Of a stretch of 64,000 nucleotides of DNA, positions 34,317 through 42,247 are shown piece after piece (the first letter of the stretch is position 1; every line of letters starts with the position of its first letter). Both the position numbers and the translations under genes were made by a program. Source of the DNA: Acidovorax delafieldii (GTDB lineage Bacteria > Pseudomonadota > Gammaproteobacteria > Burkholderiales > Burkholderiaceae_C). The notes beneath the pieces are model-generated. The model did not search any database. It was not told where the DNA came from and saw only the letters and a list, made by a program, of their open reading frames with translations. The DNA lies in the NCBI RefSeq assembly GCF_007993815.1, contig NZ_VJWE01000001.1, positions 124,001-188,000 on the forward strand, given 5' to 3'.

Positions 34317-35162
34317 ATGAACATCGTCGTCAACGAAGAACTCAAAGCCTACATCGAACCCTTGACCCCCGACGAACACGACGCGCTGGAACGCAGCATC
34401 CTCACCGAAGGCTGCCGCGACGCACTGGTGCTGTGGGGCGATGTGCTGGTGGACGGGCACAACCGCTACGGCATCTGCCAAAAACATGGCCTGCCGTTCC
34501 AGACCGTGCAGAACCCGCGCTTTCAGTCGATGGAAGACGTGCACCTGTGGATGATCGACCAGCACCTGGGCCGCCGTAGCGTGTCGGATTTCCAGCGCGG
34601 CGTGCTGGCGCTGCGCAAGCGCGAGATCATGGCCGAGCGCAAGGCCCGCGCAGCCACCTCCACAGAGACCGCCGAAGCCACCCCCGCGGCTGACGTGCCT
34701 GAAGCCGCAGCCACCCTGCCCGCCCCGGACCCTTTGAGCAGCCGCGAGGCCATTGCCAAGGCTGCGCGGCTGAGCAGCAGCCAGGTGGTGATGATCGAAA
34801 AGATCCAGAAACAGGCGGCCCCCGAGCTGGTGGCCGCTGTGAAGTCCGGCACTATCTCCATCAACGCCGCAGCCGCCGTCGCCACCCTGCCCGCCGAGGA
34901 ACAGGTGGCAGCGGCCGTGGCCGGCAAGGATGAACTCAAGCAGGCGGCCAAACGCGTGCGCGAACTCAACAAGCGCAAGCCGCGCGAGGAGGCTCCGGCA
35001 GAAGGTAGCCCGGCAGACACCCCCACGGACTCCGTTCCAGCCAGCGACGAGTTGCACACACTGCGCATCCGTGTGGTGGAACTGACGGCGGAGAACACCG
35101 AGCTGCGCCGCCAGGTGGCGCAGCTGCAGGCAGCGCTGCCTGCAGACAACACGCCGTTCTAG
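34317..35162 (+). CDS. Orphan ParB-like DNA-binding protein
   Basis: 281-aa protein. The N-terminal part has ParB-like text: IVVNEELKAYIEPLTPDEHDALERSI, then VLWGDVLVDGHNRYGICQKHG. A central HTH-like region follows (SREAIAKAARLSSSQVVMIEKIQ, SGTISINAAAAVATLP), then a low-complexity Ala/Glu/Pro linker and a short C-terminal coiled coil (LRIRVVELTAENTELRRQVAQLQAAL). No parA is adjacent and the surroundings are chromosomal housekeeping genes. An upstream frame to 34221 adds no conserved sequence. Confidence 0.75.
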   Translation: MNIVVNEELKAYIEPLTPDEHDALERSILTEGCRDALVLWGDVLVDGHNRYGICQKHGLPFQTVQNPRFQSMEDVHLWMIDQHLGRRSVSDFQRGVLALRKREIMAERKARAATSTETAEATPAADVPEAAATLPAPDPLSSREAIAKAARLSSSQVVMIEKIQKQAAPELVAAVKSGTISINAAAAVATLPAEEQVAAAVAGKDELKQAAKRVRELNKRKPREEAPAEGSPADTPTDSVPASDELHTLRIRVVELTAENTELRRQVAQLQAALPADNTPF

Positions 35163-35189
35163 AACTATTTTTGAGTCAGGCGCCGGACA

Positions 35190-36041
35190 TCAGCCGTTGG
35201 CGTTGCGCAGCGCGCTCAGCCGGTCGGCGATGAGGTCGAGATCCAGCCCGTCTTCGCTGTGGGCCAGATAGGCCTCCAGGTCGGCCACCGCCTCGGCTGT
35301 GTTGCCACGCTCGGCGTGCGCCAGCCCCCGGTCGCGGCGCTCGCCCCAGGCCTCGGGCAACAACACGATCAACCGGTCCAGCACGGCGACCAGCCGTTGC
35401 CAGTCCTGCTGGGTGCGGTGCACCTCCTTGAGGTTACGCAGCATGCGCGCAATGATGTCGCGCGGTGTGGCGGCCTGCAGATACAGGCCGAGCGGTACGT
35501 CGTAATCGTCCACCAGACCATTGCGGCGCTTGTAGGGCTCCAGCCGCTCGGCCAGCTCCTCGCGGCTGAGCGACTGGCCCGAGATCGGGTCCAGCACCAC
35601 CTGGCCCTTGGGCAGCAGCACCTTGACCATGAAGTGTCCCGGGAACGCAATGCCCCGCGCATGCAAGCCCAGCCCCTGGGCCAGCTCCATCCACAGCACA
35701 GCCAGGCTGATGGGAATGCCCCGGCGCGTGCGCAGCACGGCGTTGAGGTAGCTGTTCTCAGGGTCGTAGTAGTTGTTGATGTTGCCGCCAAAACCCAGGT
35801 CGGCAAAAAAGAACTGGTTGAGCGTGCGCAGCCGCTGCAGCGCGGGTGCGTCGGCAGGCAGGCGGCGCTTGATACGGGCCTGCAGCTGGTCCACATCGCC
35901 CAGCAGTTGCTGCACGTCGAACTCGGGGTATTCATCCTGCGCGAGGCTGGCGGCGGCTTCGAGCAGCGGAAAGTGGTCGTCGCTCTGCACCAGCGATGCA
36001 AAGTACTCCAGCGAGGTGGGCACGGAAAGGCTCAAGGACAT
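35190..36041 (-). CDS. SirB1-family transglutaminase-like/TPR protein
   Basis: 283-aa protein with an N-terminal transglutaminase-like domain and a C-terminal tetratricopeptide segment. Landmarks are LNQFFFADLGFGGNINNYYDPENSYLNAVLRTRRGIPISLAVLWMELAQGLGL, FPGHFMVKV, ILDP-like VVLDPISGQSLSREEL, and the TPR pair RLVAVLDRLIVLLPEAWGERRDRGLAHAERGNTAEAVADLEAYL. The catalytic Cys of transglutaminases is replaced in the family by a Ser/Ala-type residue, so it is probably non-enzymatic. It is 91 bp from murJ and co-directional. Confidence 0.86.
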   Translation of the reverse strand: MSLSLSVPTSLEYFASLVQSDDHFPLLEAAASLAQDEYPEFDVQQLLGDVDQLQARIKRRLPADAPALQRLRTLNQFFFADLGFGGNINNYYDPENSYLNAVLRTRRGIPISLAVLWMELAQGLGLHARGIAFPGHFMVKVLLPKGQVVLDPISGQSLSREELAERLEPYKRRNGLVDDYDVPLGLYLQAATPRDIIARMLRNLKEVHRTQQDWQRLVAVLDRLIVLLPEAWGERRDRGLAHAERGNTAEAVADLEAYLAHSEDGLDLDLIADRLSALRNANG

Positions 36042-36132
36042 GGCAGCTTTGTACGGGGCCGTCGCCATGGCGTCAAGCCACAGAAGAGCGGGCTTTGCGG
36101 GGTATTTCGGGGTCCAGGCCTGCCGAAGATAT

Positions 36133-37692
36133 TCAGCGGCGCAGCAGCTGGCGCAGCTTCAGGCCGGCCGCCCACAGGGCGCCAAAGTACAGCACTGCGG
36201 CTGCAGCCATCATCGCGGCCAGCAGGCCGATGCGCTGCAGGCGCTGCGCCTTCATTTCCACCCAGTCGAAATGCTGGGCACCCCACGCCAGCAGCACTGC
36301 CAGCAAGGCGCTGGCCGCCACCACCTGCAAGGCAAACCGCCCCCATCCGGGCAAGGGCCGGTAGCTGCCGCGCCGCAGCAGCCCCACCAGCAGCCAGGTA
36401 GCGTTGATGACCGCCCCCACGCCAATCGACAGCGTCAGCGCCGCATGCTGCAAATAGGGCACCAGCACAAAGTTCATCATCTGCGTGAGCACCAGCACCG
36501 CCACGGCAATCAGCATGGGCGTGCGCATGTCGTGCTTGGCAAAGTAGCCCGGCGCCAACACCTTGATGGCCACGATGCCCACAATGCCAACCCCGTAGCC
36601 CGCCAGGGCCAGCGTGGTCTGCTGCACGTCCCGGTCGGCAAAGGCGCCGTAGTGGTAGAGCACGGCCACCAGGGGCTTGGCAAACACCAGCAGCGCCACC
36701 ATGCAGGGCACCGACAGCACCACCACCAGCCGCAGCCCCCAGTCGAGCATGGCCGAATAGCGTTCGTCATCCTGCTTGGCGCGGGCACTGGCCAGCTGCG
36801 GCATCAGCACCACGCCCAGCGCCACGCCCAGCAGCGCGGTGGGCAGCTCCATCAGGCGGTCGGCATAGGTGATCCAACTCACGCTGCCGGTGGCCAGGTG
36901 CGAGGCAATCTGCGTGTTGATGAGCAGCGAGACCTGCGCCACGCTCACTCCCAGCAAGGCGGGCAGCATCAGGTGCGCCACCTTGCGGGTGGTCGGGTCC
37001 GCCCACGCAGCGCGGATGGCGGACCAGCGCACGCCAATGCGGGGCAGCAGCCCCAGGCGCAGCAGCGCAGGCACCTGGATGCCCAGTTGCAGCAGACCAC
37101 CCAGCATCACGCCCGCCGCCTGCGCATAGATGGGCTCGATGCCATGGCGCTTGAACAAGGGCGCGCCCAGCGTGATGGACAGGATGAGCGCAATGTTGAG
37201 CAACACCGGCGAGGCTGCAGGCACCGCAAACTTCTTCCATGTGTTGAGAATGCCCCCCGCCAGCGCCACCAGCGACATGAAGCCGATGTAGGGGAACATC
37301 CAGCGGGTCATCGTGACTGCGGCGTCAAACCCCTGGGGCTGAAGCCCACTGGCCATGGCCCACACCATCCAGGGCGCACCCAGCACGCCCGCGATGCACA
37401 GCAGCACCAGCGTCCAGGCCAGCAAGGTGCCCACGTGGTCGATCAGCACCCGGGCGCCCTCGTCGCCGTCCTCGGCCCGGGTGGCAGCCAGCACCGGCAC
37501 AAAAGCCTGGCTGAAAGCGCCCTCGCCAAGCACCCGGCGGAACAGGTTGGGAATGCGGAACGCCACATTGAAGGCGTCCGTCATGGCACTGACCCCGAAC
37601 ACGGAGGCCATGAGCAACTCGCGCACCAGCCCGGTGATGCGGGAGACGAGGGTCAAGAGGGAGACGGTGGAGGCGGCTTTGAACAGTGACAC
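36133..37692 (-). CDS. murJ: Lipid II flippase MurJ
   Basis: 519-aa polytopic membrane protein of the MviN/MurJ family that moves the peptidoglycan precursor lipid II across the inner membrane. Family stretches include TLVSRITGLVRELLMASVFGVSAMTDAFNVAFRIPNLFRRVLGEGAFSQAFVPV at the N-terminus and about fourteen predicted helices. The start is GTG at 37692. In the Burkholderiales this gene is commonly next to rpsT, as here, in divergent orientation. Confidence 0.95.
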   Translation of the reverse strand: MSLFKAASTVSLLTLVSRITGLVRELLMASVFGVSAMTDAFNVAFRIPNLFRRVLGEGAFSQAFVPVLAATRAEDGDEGARVLIDHVGTLLAWTLVLLCIAGVLGAPWMVWAMASGLQPQGFDAAVTMTRWMFPYIGFMSLVALAGGILNTWKKFAVPAASPVLLNIALILSITLGAPLFKRHGIEPIYAQAAGVMLGGLLQLGIQVPALLRLGLLPRIGVRWSAIRAAWADPTTRKVAHLMLPALLGVSVAQVSLLINTQIASHLATGSVSWITYADRLMELPTALLGVALGVVLMPQLASARAKQDDERYSAMLDWGLRLVVVLSVPCMVALLVFAKPLVAVLYHYGAFADRDVQQTTLALAGYGVGIVGIVAIKVLAPGYFAKHDMRTPMLIAVAVLVLTQMMNFVLVPYLQHAALTLSIGVGAVINATWLLVGLLRRGSYRPLPGWGRFALQVVAASALLAVLLAWGAQHFDWVEMKAQRLQRIGLLAAMMAAAAVLYFGALWAAGLKLRQLLRR

Positions 37693-37737
37693 CGCGGGGA
37701 GTGTATTCCCCCTGCGCCGCTTCGCGCCTGGGTACAG

Positions 37738-37800
37738 CTGCCACAGGCGGCAGGTTTTTCAACCCGTCCAAGCCTGCACAGGCGGGCTCGAAGCCGTGCC
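37738..37800 (+). repeat. Two-hairpin intergenic repeat, copy B
   Basis: CTGCC-ACAGGC-GGCAG followed by GTTTTT, then GCCTG-CA-CAGGC at 37772-37783. It is similar in plan and partly in sequence to the element at 19276. Lying between divergent genes murJ and rpsT, it has no transcript to terminate from either side. Confidence 0.4.
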
Positions 37801-37917
37801 CCTCAGCCGTCAAGGGCGATGCACATGTTGCGCTGACAGAGCCAGGCGCCACCGGTGCGCTGGCAATGGCATTCCGCCGGTTCGGGCACAGGGGTGGATA
37901 CAGGAACTGCTCTGGGC

Positions 37918-37923
37918 TATAAT
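37918..37923 (+). promoter_or_regulatory. rpsT promoter -10 box TATAAT
   Basis: Perfect sigma-70 -10 hexamer in GGGCTATAATCGCGG, 45 bp before the S20 start. The matching -35 is weak (TGGATA, 17 bp upstream), so the strength would come from the -10 and the leader. Confidence 0.65.
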
Positions 37924-37967
37924 CGCGGGCTTTGCTGGCATCATCCACAGACCCAAGGAACTAAACA

Positions 37968-38267
37968 ATGGCATCCGCAAAACCCAAGAAGAAGAACCCG
38001 CGCCTGGCGTCGGGCCGCAAGCGCGTCCGTCAGGACGTCAAGATCAACGCTGCAAACACCTCGCTGCGTTCCAAATACCGTACCGCTGTCAAGAACGTCG
38101 AAAAGGCTGTTCTGGCTGGCGACAAGACCAAGGCGACCGAACTGTTCGCCAAGATGCAAGCCGTGGTGGACACCGTGGCTGACAAGGGCATCTTCCACAA
38201 GAACAAGGCTGCTCGCGACAAGAGCCGTCTGTCTGCCAAGGTGAAAGCCCTGGCAACGGCCGCCTGA
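37968..38267 (+). CDS. rpsT: 30S ribosomal protein S20
   Basis: 99-aa basic protein with the S20 pattern [44 protein letters not shown] and [23 protein letters not shown]. It binds 16S rRNA early in small-subunit assembly. It is the only ribosomal gene in the window, with its own promoter and terminator, as usual for rpsT. AAGGAAC precedes the ATG. Confidence 0.97.
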   Translation: MASAKPKKKNPRLASGRKRVRQDVKINAANTSLRSKYRTAVKNVEKAVLAGDKTKATELFAKMQAVVDTVADKGIFHKNKAARDKSRLSAKVKALATAA

Positions 38268-38287
38268 CCCACTTCAGGCAAACAGCC

Positions 38288-38307
38288 CGAACGGCACCTG
38301 CCGTTCG
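38288..38307 (+). terminator. First hairpin behind rpsT
   Basis: CGAACGGCA-CC-TGCCGTTCG, nine-base arms, followed by a poor T tract; likely an RNA-stabilising hairpin ahead of the main terminator. Confidence 0.5.
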
Positions 38308-38345
38308 CCGTTTGTAACGGGTGCGCTGCCAGCAAAAAACGAACA

Positions 38346-38367
38346 AACCGCCTTCGGGCGGTTTTTT
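38346..38367 (+). terminator. Rho-independent terminator of rpsT
   Basis: AACCGCC-TTCG-GGCGGTT followed by four further Ts (six in a row overall): a stable tetraloop stem and U tract. Confidence 0.9.
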
Positions 38368-38520
38368 CGTTGGGGGTTCAGAACTGCGCCAAGCAGCCTG
38401 AAGCGCATCAAAGGGTGGATGGGGAGTGCCCGCTGGCTGCCGGGCGGGCATGCCCCTGCGCAGCGACGCCTCGGGCCCGACGCGGGCGGCAGGCAGCGCC
38501 GGGAGTCAGGCCGTGGCCGG

Positions 38521-38847
38521 TCAGGGCTTGGCGGGAGGAGGCGGGTCGGGCAGCAGGCAGGCCTCGGCCACCTGCAGGTTGTTGTCGCGGGCGAAATTGA
38601 TCACAAAGTCCCAGGCCATGGGCTCGTGCCCCTGCAGATCGCGGTGTACGACCACACATTTCACGCCGTTGAGCGTGGTGGGAATGCACCAGGGCGAATA
38701 GCTCAGATGGCTGCCTGGCCGGGCTCCACCGGGTCGAAAGCTGCTCATCACCCCGGCCAGCCGCTCGGCCCAGTCGCTGGGACGAAAGGTTTTCCCGTCA
38801 TGGGTGATGCCCTGGATGAAGACTTCTTTGGAGGAGGGGGAAACCAT
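38521..38847 (-). CDS. DUF3579-family protein
   Basis: 108-aa conserved protein of unknown function: EVFIQGITHDGKTFRPSDWAERLAGVMSSF, then YSPWCIPTTLNGVKCVVVHRDLQGHEPMAWDFVINFARDNNL. It has no signal or membrane segment. In Burkholderiales the gene regularly sits between rpsT and argD and faces away from argD, as here, hinting at a link to arginine metabolism or growth rate. The ATG at 38847 has GGAGGGGG directly upstream. Confidence 0.83.
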   Translation of the reverse strand: MVSPSSKEVFIQGITHDGKTFRPSDWAERLAGVMSSFRPGGARPGSHLSYSPWCIPTTLNGVKCVVVHRDLQGHEPMAWDFVINFARDNNLQVAEACLLPDPPPPAKP

Positions 38848-38918
38848 CGGGGATTGGAGTGGTAGTGAGGGCACAGACGCAGGATCACTGCATGTTGCAC
38901 CGCAACGCGACATTCTAA

Positions 38919-38939
38919 CTCTTATATAAGAGCTAGCTC
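38919..38939. promoter_or_regulatory. Overlapping palindromes between DUF3579 and argD
   Basis: CTCTTATATAAGAG (14-bp perfect palindrome, 38919-38932) overlaps GAGCTAGCTC (38930-38939). This is a rare AT-rich spot, 72 bp from the DUF3579 start and 150 bp from argD. A regulator site is likely; the regulator is unknown. Confidence 0.5.
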
Positions 38940-39089
38940 CCTAATCCCTCCGGCGCGCTACACATAGGCACCCCAAAGAGGGTAAGGGCCCGGCATTGCA
39001 GTGATGCGCAATCGTCAACAGACCGCACCCCTGCTCCCCCTAGAATCGTGACTCGCTTTTTCGCCACCGTACCGTCTGGAGATTTCCGC

Positions 39090-40286
39090 ATGACCGCTTC
39101 CATCCCGGCAGCTTCGCCCCACGTGATGAACACCTATGGCCGCGTACCGATCGCGCTGGCCCGTGGGCAAGGCAGCCGCGTGTGGGACGTGAACGGCAAG
39201 GAATACCTGGACGGCCTGGGCGGCATTGCCGTGAACACGCTGGGCCACAACCATGCCAAGCTGGTGCCCGCGCTGCAGGACCAGATCACCAAGCTGATCC
39301 ACACCTCCAACTACTACCACTCGCCCCTGCAGGAGCAGCTGGCCGCCAAGCTGGTGGAGCTGTCGGGCATGACCAACGTGTTCTTCTGCAACTCGGGCCT
39401 GGAGGCCAACGAGGCGGCCCTGAAGATTGCCCGCAAGTTCGGCGTGGACAAGGGCATTGCCAAGCCCGAGATCGTGGTTTACGAAAAGGCCTTCCACGGC
39501 CGTTCGATTGCCACCATGTCGGCCACCGGCAACCCCAAGATCTACAGTGGCTTCGGCCCGCTGGTCGAGGGTTTTGTGCGCGTGCCGCTCAACGACATCG
39601 AAGCCATCAAGCAAGCCACCGAAGGCAACCCCAATGTGGTGGCCGTGTTCTTTGAGACCATCCAGGGCGAGGGCGGCATCAACCCCATGCGCGTGGAATA
39701 CCTGCAGCAGTTGCGCAAGCTGTGCGACGAGCGCGGCTGGCTGATGATGATTGACGAAGTGCAGTGCGGCATGGGCCGTACCGGCAAGTGGTTTGCCCAC
39801 CAGTGGGCTGGCATCGTGCCTGACGTGATGCCGCTGGCCAAGGGCCTGGGCTCGGGCGTGCCGATTGGCGCGGTGGTGGCCGGCCCCAAGGCCGCCAACG
39901 TGCTGCAACCCGGCAACCACGGCACCACCTTTGGCGGCAACCCGCTGGCCATGCGCGCCGGGGTCGAGACCATTCGCATCATGGAAGAAGATGGCCTGCT
40001 GCAAAATGCCACCACGGTGGGTGAGCACCTCAGGGCGGCACTGCAGCGCGAGCTGGGCAGCCTGCCCGGTGTGAAGGAGATCCGGGGCCAGGGCCTGATG
40101 CTGGGCATCGAGCTGAACAAGCCCTGCGGCGCCCTGATCGGCCGCGCGGCCGAGGCAGGCCTCTTGCTGTCGGTCACGGCCGACAGCGTGATCCGCCTGG
40201 TGCCGCCGCTGATCCTCACCACCGCCGAAGCCGACGAAATCGTCGCCAAGCTGACCCCGCTGGTCAAAGCCATCCTGGCTGAATGA
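39090..40286 (+). CDS. argD: Acetylornithine aminotransferase
   Basis: 398-aa class III PLP aminotransferase of arginine synthesis (N-acetylglutamate semialdehyde to N-acetylornithine). The PLP Lys is Lys251 in PLAKGLGSGVPIGA. The Asp of WLMMIDEVQCGMGRTGK contacts the cofactor ring, and NYYHSPLQEQLAAKLVELSGMTNVFFCNSGLEANEAALKIAR is typical. The ATG at 39090 follows CTGGAGATTTCCGC. Its stop overlaps the first possible start of argF, giving tight coupling. Confidence 0.95.
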   Translation: MTASIPAASPHVMNTYGRVPIALARGQGSRVWDVNGKEYLDGLGGIAVNTLGHNHAKLVPALQDQITKLIHTSNYYHSPLQEQLAAKLVELSGMTNVFFCNSGLEANEAALKIARKFGVDKGIAKPEIVVYEKAFHGRSIATMSATGNPKIYSGFGPLVEGFVRVPLNDIEAIKQATEGNPNVVAVFFETIQGEGGINPMRVEYLQQLRKLCDERGWLMMIDEVQCGMGRTGKWFAHQWAGIVPDVMPLAKGLGSGVPIGAVVAGPKAANVLQPGNHGTTFGGNPLAMRAGVETIRIMEEDGLLQNATTVGEHLRAALQRELGSLPGVKEIRGQGLMLGIELNKPCGALIGRAAEAGLLLSVTADSVIRLVPPLILTTAEADEIVAKLTPLVKAILAE

Positions 40287-41233
40287 AGAATAGCCCCACT
40301 GCCATGACGACGCTGAAACATTACCTGCAGTTCACAGACCTCTCCGCCGACGAATACGCCTACCTGTTCGAGCGCGCCGCGCTCATCAAGAAGAAGTTCA
40401 AGGCCTACGAAAAGCACCACCCGCTGGTGGACCGCACGCTGGCCATGATCTTCGAGAAGGCCAGCACCCGTACGCGCGTGAGCTTTGAGGCGGGCATGTA
40501 CCAGCTCGGCGGCAGTGTGGTGCATCTGACCACGGGCGACAGCCAGCTGGGCCGCGCCGAACCCATCGAGGACAGCGCCAAGGTCATCAGCCGCATGACC
40601 GACCTGGTGATGATCCGTACGTATGAGCAGGCCAAGATCGAGCGTTTTGCCGCCAACTCGCGCGTGCCCGTGATCAACGGTCTGACCAACGAATACCACC
40701 CCTGCCAGATCCTGGCGGACATCTTTACCTTCATCGAACACCGTGGCTCGATCCAGGGCAAGACGGTGGCCTGGGTGGGCGACGGCAACAACATGGCCAA
40801 CACCTGGCTGCAGGCGGCATCGCTGCTGGGCTTCAAGGTGCATGTGAGCACCCCGCGCGGCTACGAAGTGGACGAGAAATTGGCCGCTGGCGCCGGTGGA
40901 ATCAGCGCTGACAGCTATCAATTCTTCAGCAACCCCATGGAAGCCTGCCGAGGCGCGGACCTGGTCACCACCGACGTGTGGACCAGCATGGGCTACGAAG
41001 CCGAGAACGAAGCGCGCAAGAAGGCCTTTGCCGACTGGTGCGTGGACACCGAAATGATGGCCGCGGCCCAGCCCGACGCCCTCTTCATGCACTGCCTGCC
41101 CGCGCACCGGGGCGAAGAGGTCGAGGCGGATGTGATCGACGGGCCGCAGTCGGTGGTGTGGGATGAGGCAGAGAACAGGATGCACGTGCAGAAGGCACTG
41201 ATGGAGTACCTGCTGCTGGGCAAACTGGCCTAA
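40283..41233 (+). CDS. argF: Ornithine carbamoyltransferase
   Basis: 316-aa transcarbamylase making citrulline from ornithine and carbamoyl phosphate. Carbamoyl-phosphate motif STRTR (residues 61-65), HPCQILAD, and the ornithine loop FMHCLPAHRGEEVEADVI are all present. The start may be the ATG at 40283 (overlapping argD) or MTTLKHYL at 40304. Inside the gene, bases 40902-40927 (AGCGCTGACAGCTATCAATT) read like the core of the window's intergenic repeat, coding for GISADSYQF. Confidence 0.95.
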   Translation: MKNSPTAMTTLKHYLQFTDLSADEYAYLFERAALIKKKFKAYEKHHPLVDRTLAMIFEKASTRTRVSFEAGMYQLGGSVVHLTTGDSQLGRAEPIEDSAKVISRMTDLVMIRTYEQAKIERFAANSRVPVINGLTNEYHPCQILADIFTFIEHRGSIQGKTVAWVGDGNNMANTWLQAASLLGFKVHVSTPRGYEVDEKLAAGAGGISADSYQFFSNPMEACRGADLVTTDVWTSMGYEAENEARKKAFADWCVDTEMMAAAQPDALFMHCLPAHRGEEVEADVIDGPQSVVWDEAENRMHVQKALMEYLLLGKLA

Positions 41234-41241
41234 AAGCCCCC

Positions 41242-41922
41242 ATGCCCTGGCGCCGCCAGCCCGCTCACAGCGCCGAATTGCTGGCGCACTGGCAGGCCCT
41301 GGGCCAAGCGCTGGGGTGCGGCACGCCCGCCTGGCGGGCCGAGGGCAGGCGCCTGCTGCGCAGCTGGGCACGCTGGCCCCGCGCCTACCACGACACCACG
41401 CATCTGCGGGCCTGCCTGCGGCACCTGCAGGCGGTGCAAGACCAGCGGCCCGGAGCGCTTCACAACCCCCATGCTGTGGCCCTCGCCCTGTGGTACCACG
41501 ACGCCATCTACTGGCCGTGGAGTGGGCACAACGAGGCGCGCAGCGCCGACTGGGCGCGACAGTTCCTGCTGGGCCAAGGGCTGCCCACCACGCTGGCCGA
41601 AACCGTGCACCAGCATGTGATGGACACCCGCCACACCCCGGGCCCGCTCACCGGCGATGCGCTGTGGGTGGTGGACATCGACCTCGCCATCCTGGGCCAG
41701 AGTGACGCGGTGTACCGACAGTTCGAACGCAACGTGCGGCGTGAATACTTCTTTGTGCGCTGGCCGCGTTATGTGGCGGGGCGCAGCGCAGTGCTGCGAG
41801 GCTTTCTGGACCGCCCGCACATCTATGGCACAGCCTACTTTGCGCAGCGCTATGAGGCACAGGCGCGCGTCAACCTGCAACAGGCGCTGATCGCGCTGGG
41901 CCAGGGCCAGCTGTACCAGTAG
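41242..41922 (+). CDS. HD-fold predicted metal hydrolase
   Basis: 226-aa protein with the HD-like helical pattern RAYHDTTHLRACLRHLQAV, ALALWYHDAIYWPWSGHNEARSADWARQFL and VDIDLAILGQSDAVYRQFERNVRREY. His/Asp residues in YHDTTH and WYHD are in place for metal binding. Proteins of this type are sometimes mislabelled as an NMDA-receptor subunit in databases; the function is unknown. It follows argF by eight bases, so co-transcription is likely. Confidence 0.78.
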   Translation: MPWRRQPAHSAELLAHWQALGQALGCGTPAWRAEGRRLLRSWARWPRAYHDTTHLRACLRHLQAVQDQRPGALHNPHAVALALWYHDAIYWPWSGHNEARSADWARQFLLGQGLPTTLAETVHQHVMDTRHTPGPLTGDALWVVDIDLAILGQSDAVYRQFERNVRREYFFVRWPRYVAGRSAVLRGFLDRPHIYGTAYFAQRYEAQARVNLQQALIALGQGQLYQ

Positions 41923-41925
41923 ACA

Positions 41926-41990
41926 ATTTGAGTCAAAACGGCTTGTAGCGCTAGTGAATCATGCGCTAGCAGCTATATAAAATATAGCAA
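41926..41990 (+). repeat. Intergenic repeat copy 5
   Basis: Well-preserved member: GTAGCGCTAGTGAATCATGC, GCTAGCAGCTATATAAAATA, TAGCAAC. It lies between convergent genes. Confidence 0.7.
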
Positions 41991-42233
41991 CTACTGAGAA
42001 GCAGGCCCGCGACGGACGGGCATGGCCACGGGTTTTTCAGCGGCCGCCGCGGACGGCGCCGCGCAACTGCCGCAGCTGCTGCACCCACCATCGCCCCCGC
42101 CACAGCCCGGCGACTGGACCAGTCCCGGGTGGACCTTGCCCAACCCCCGGCGCCAGCGCCCGGGCAAATACCGCCAGAGCACATAGAGCGCTGCGGCAAG
42201 GACGATCAGACCGACGATGAGTTGCTGGACCAT
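41991..42233 (-). CDS. Small Cys-rich membrane protein behind feoB
   Basis: 80-aa protein with one N-terminal membrane helix (VQQLIVGLIVLAAALYVLWRY) and a Cys/Gly-rich stretch, GCGGGDGGCSSCGSCAAP, with four closely spaced cysteines. It begins 15 bp after feoB in the same direction. It occupies the FeoC position but is not homologous to the winged-helix FeoC; it resembles a small FeoB-associated family (DUF6587-like, from memory). The cysteines could bind iron or sense redox state next to FeoB. Confidence 0.7.
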   Translation of the reverse strand: MVQQLIVGLIVLAAALYVLWRYLPGRWRRGLGKVHPGLVQSPGCGGGDGGCSSCGSCAAPSAAAAEKPVAMPVRRGPASQ

Positions 42234-42247
42234 CACAACGTTTCCCC

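Noticed and set aside
34317..35162. Interpretation as part of a plasmid or integrated element
   Set aside because: All neighbours are ordinary chromosomal genes and no parA, replication or transfer genes are present.
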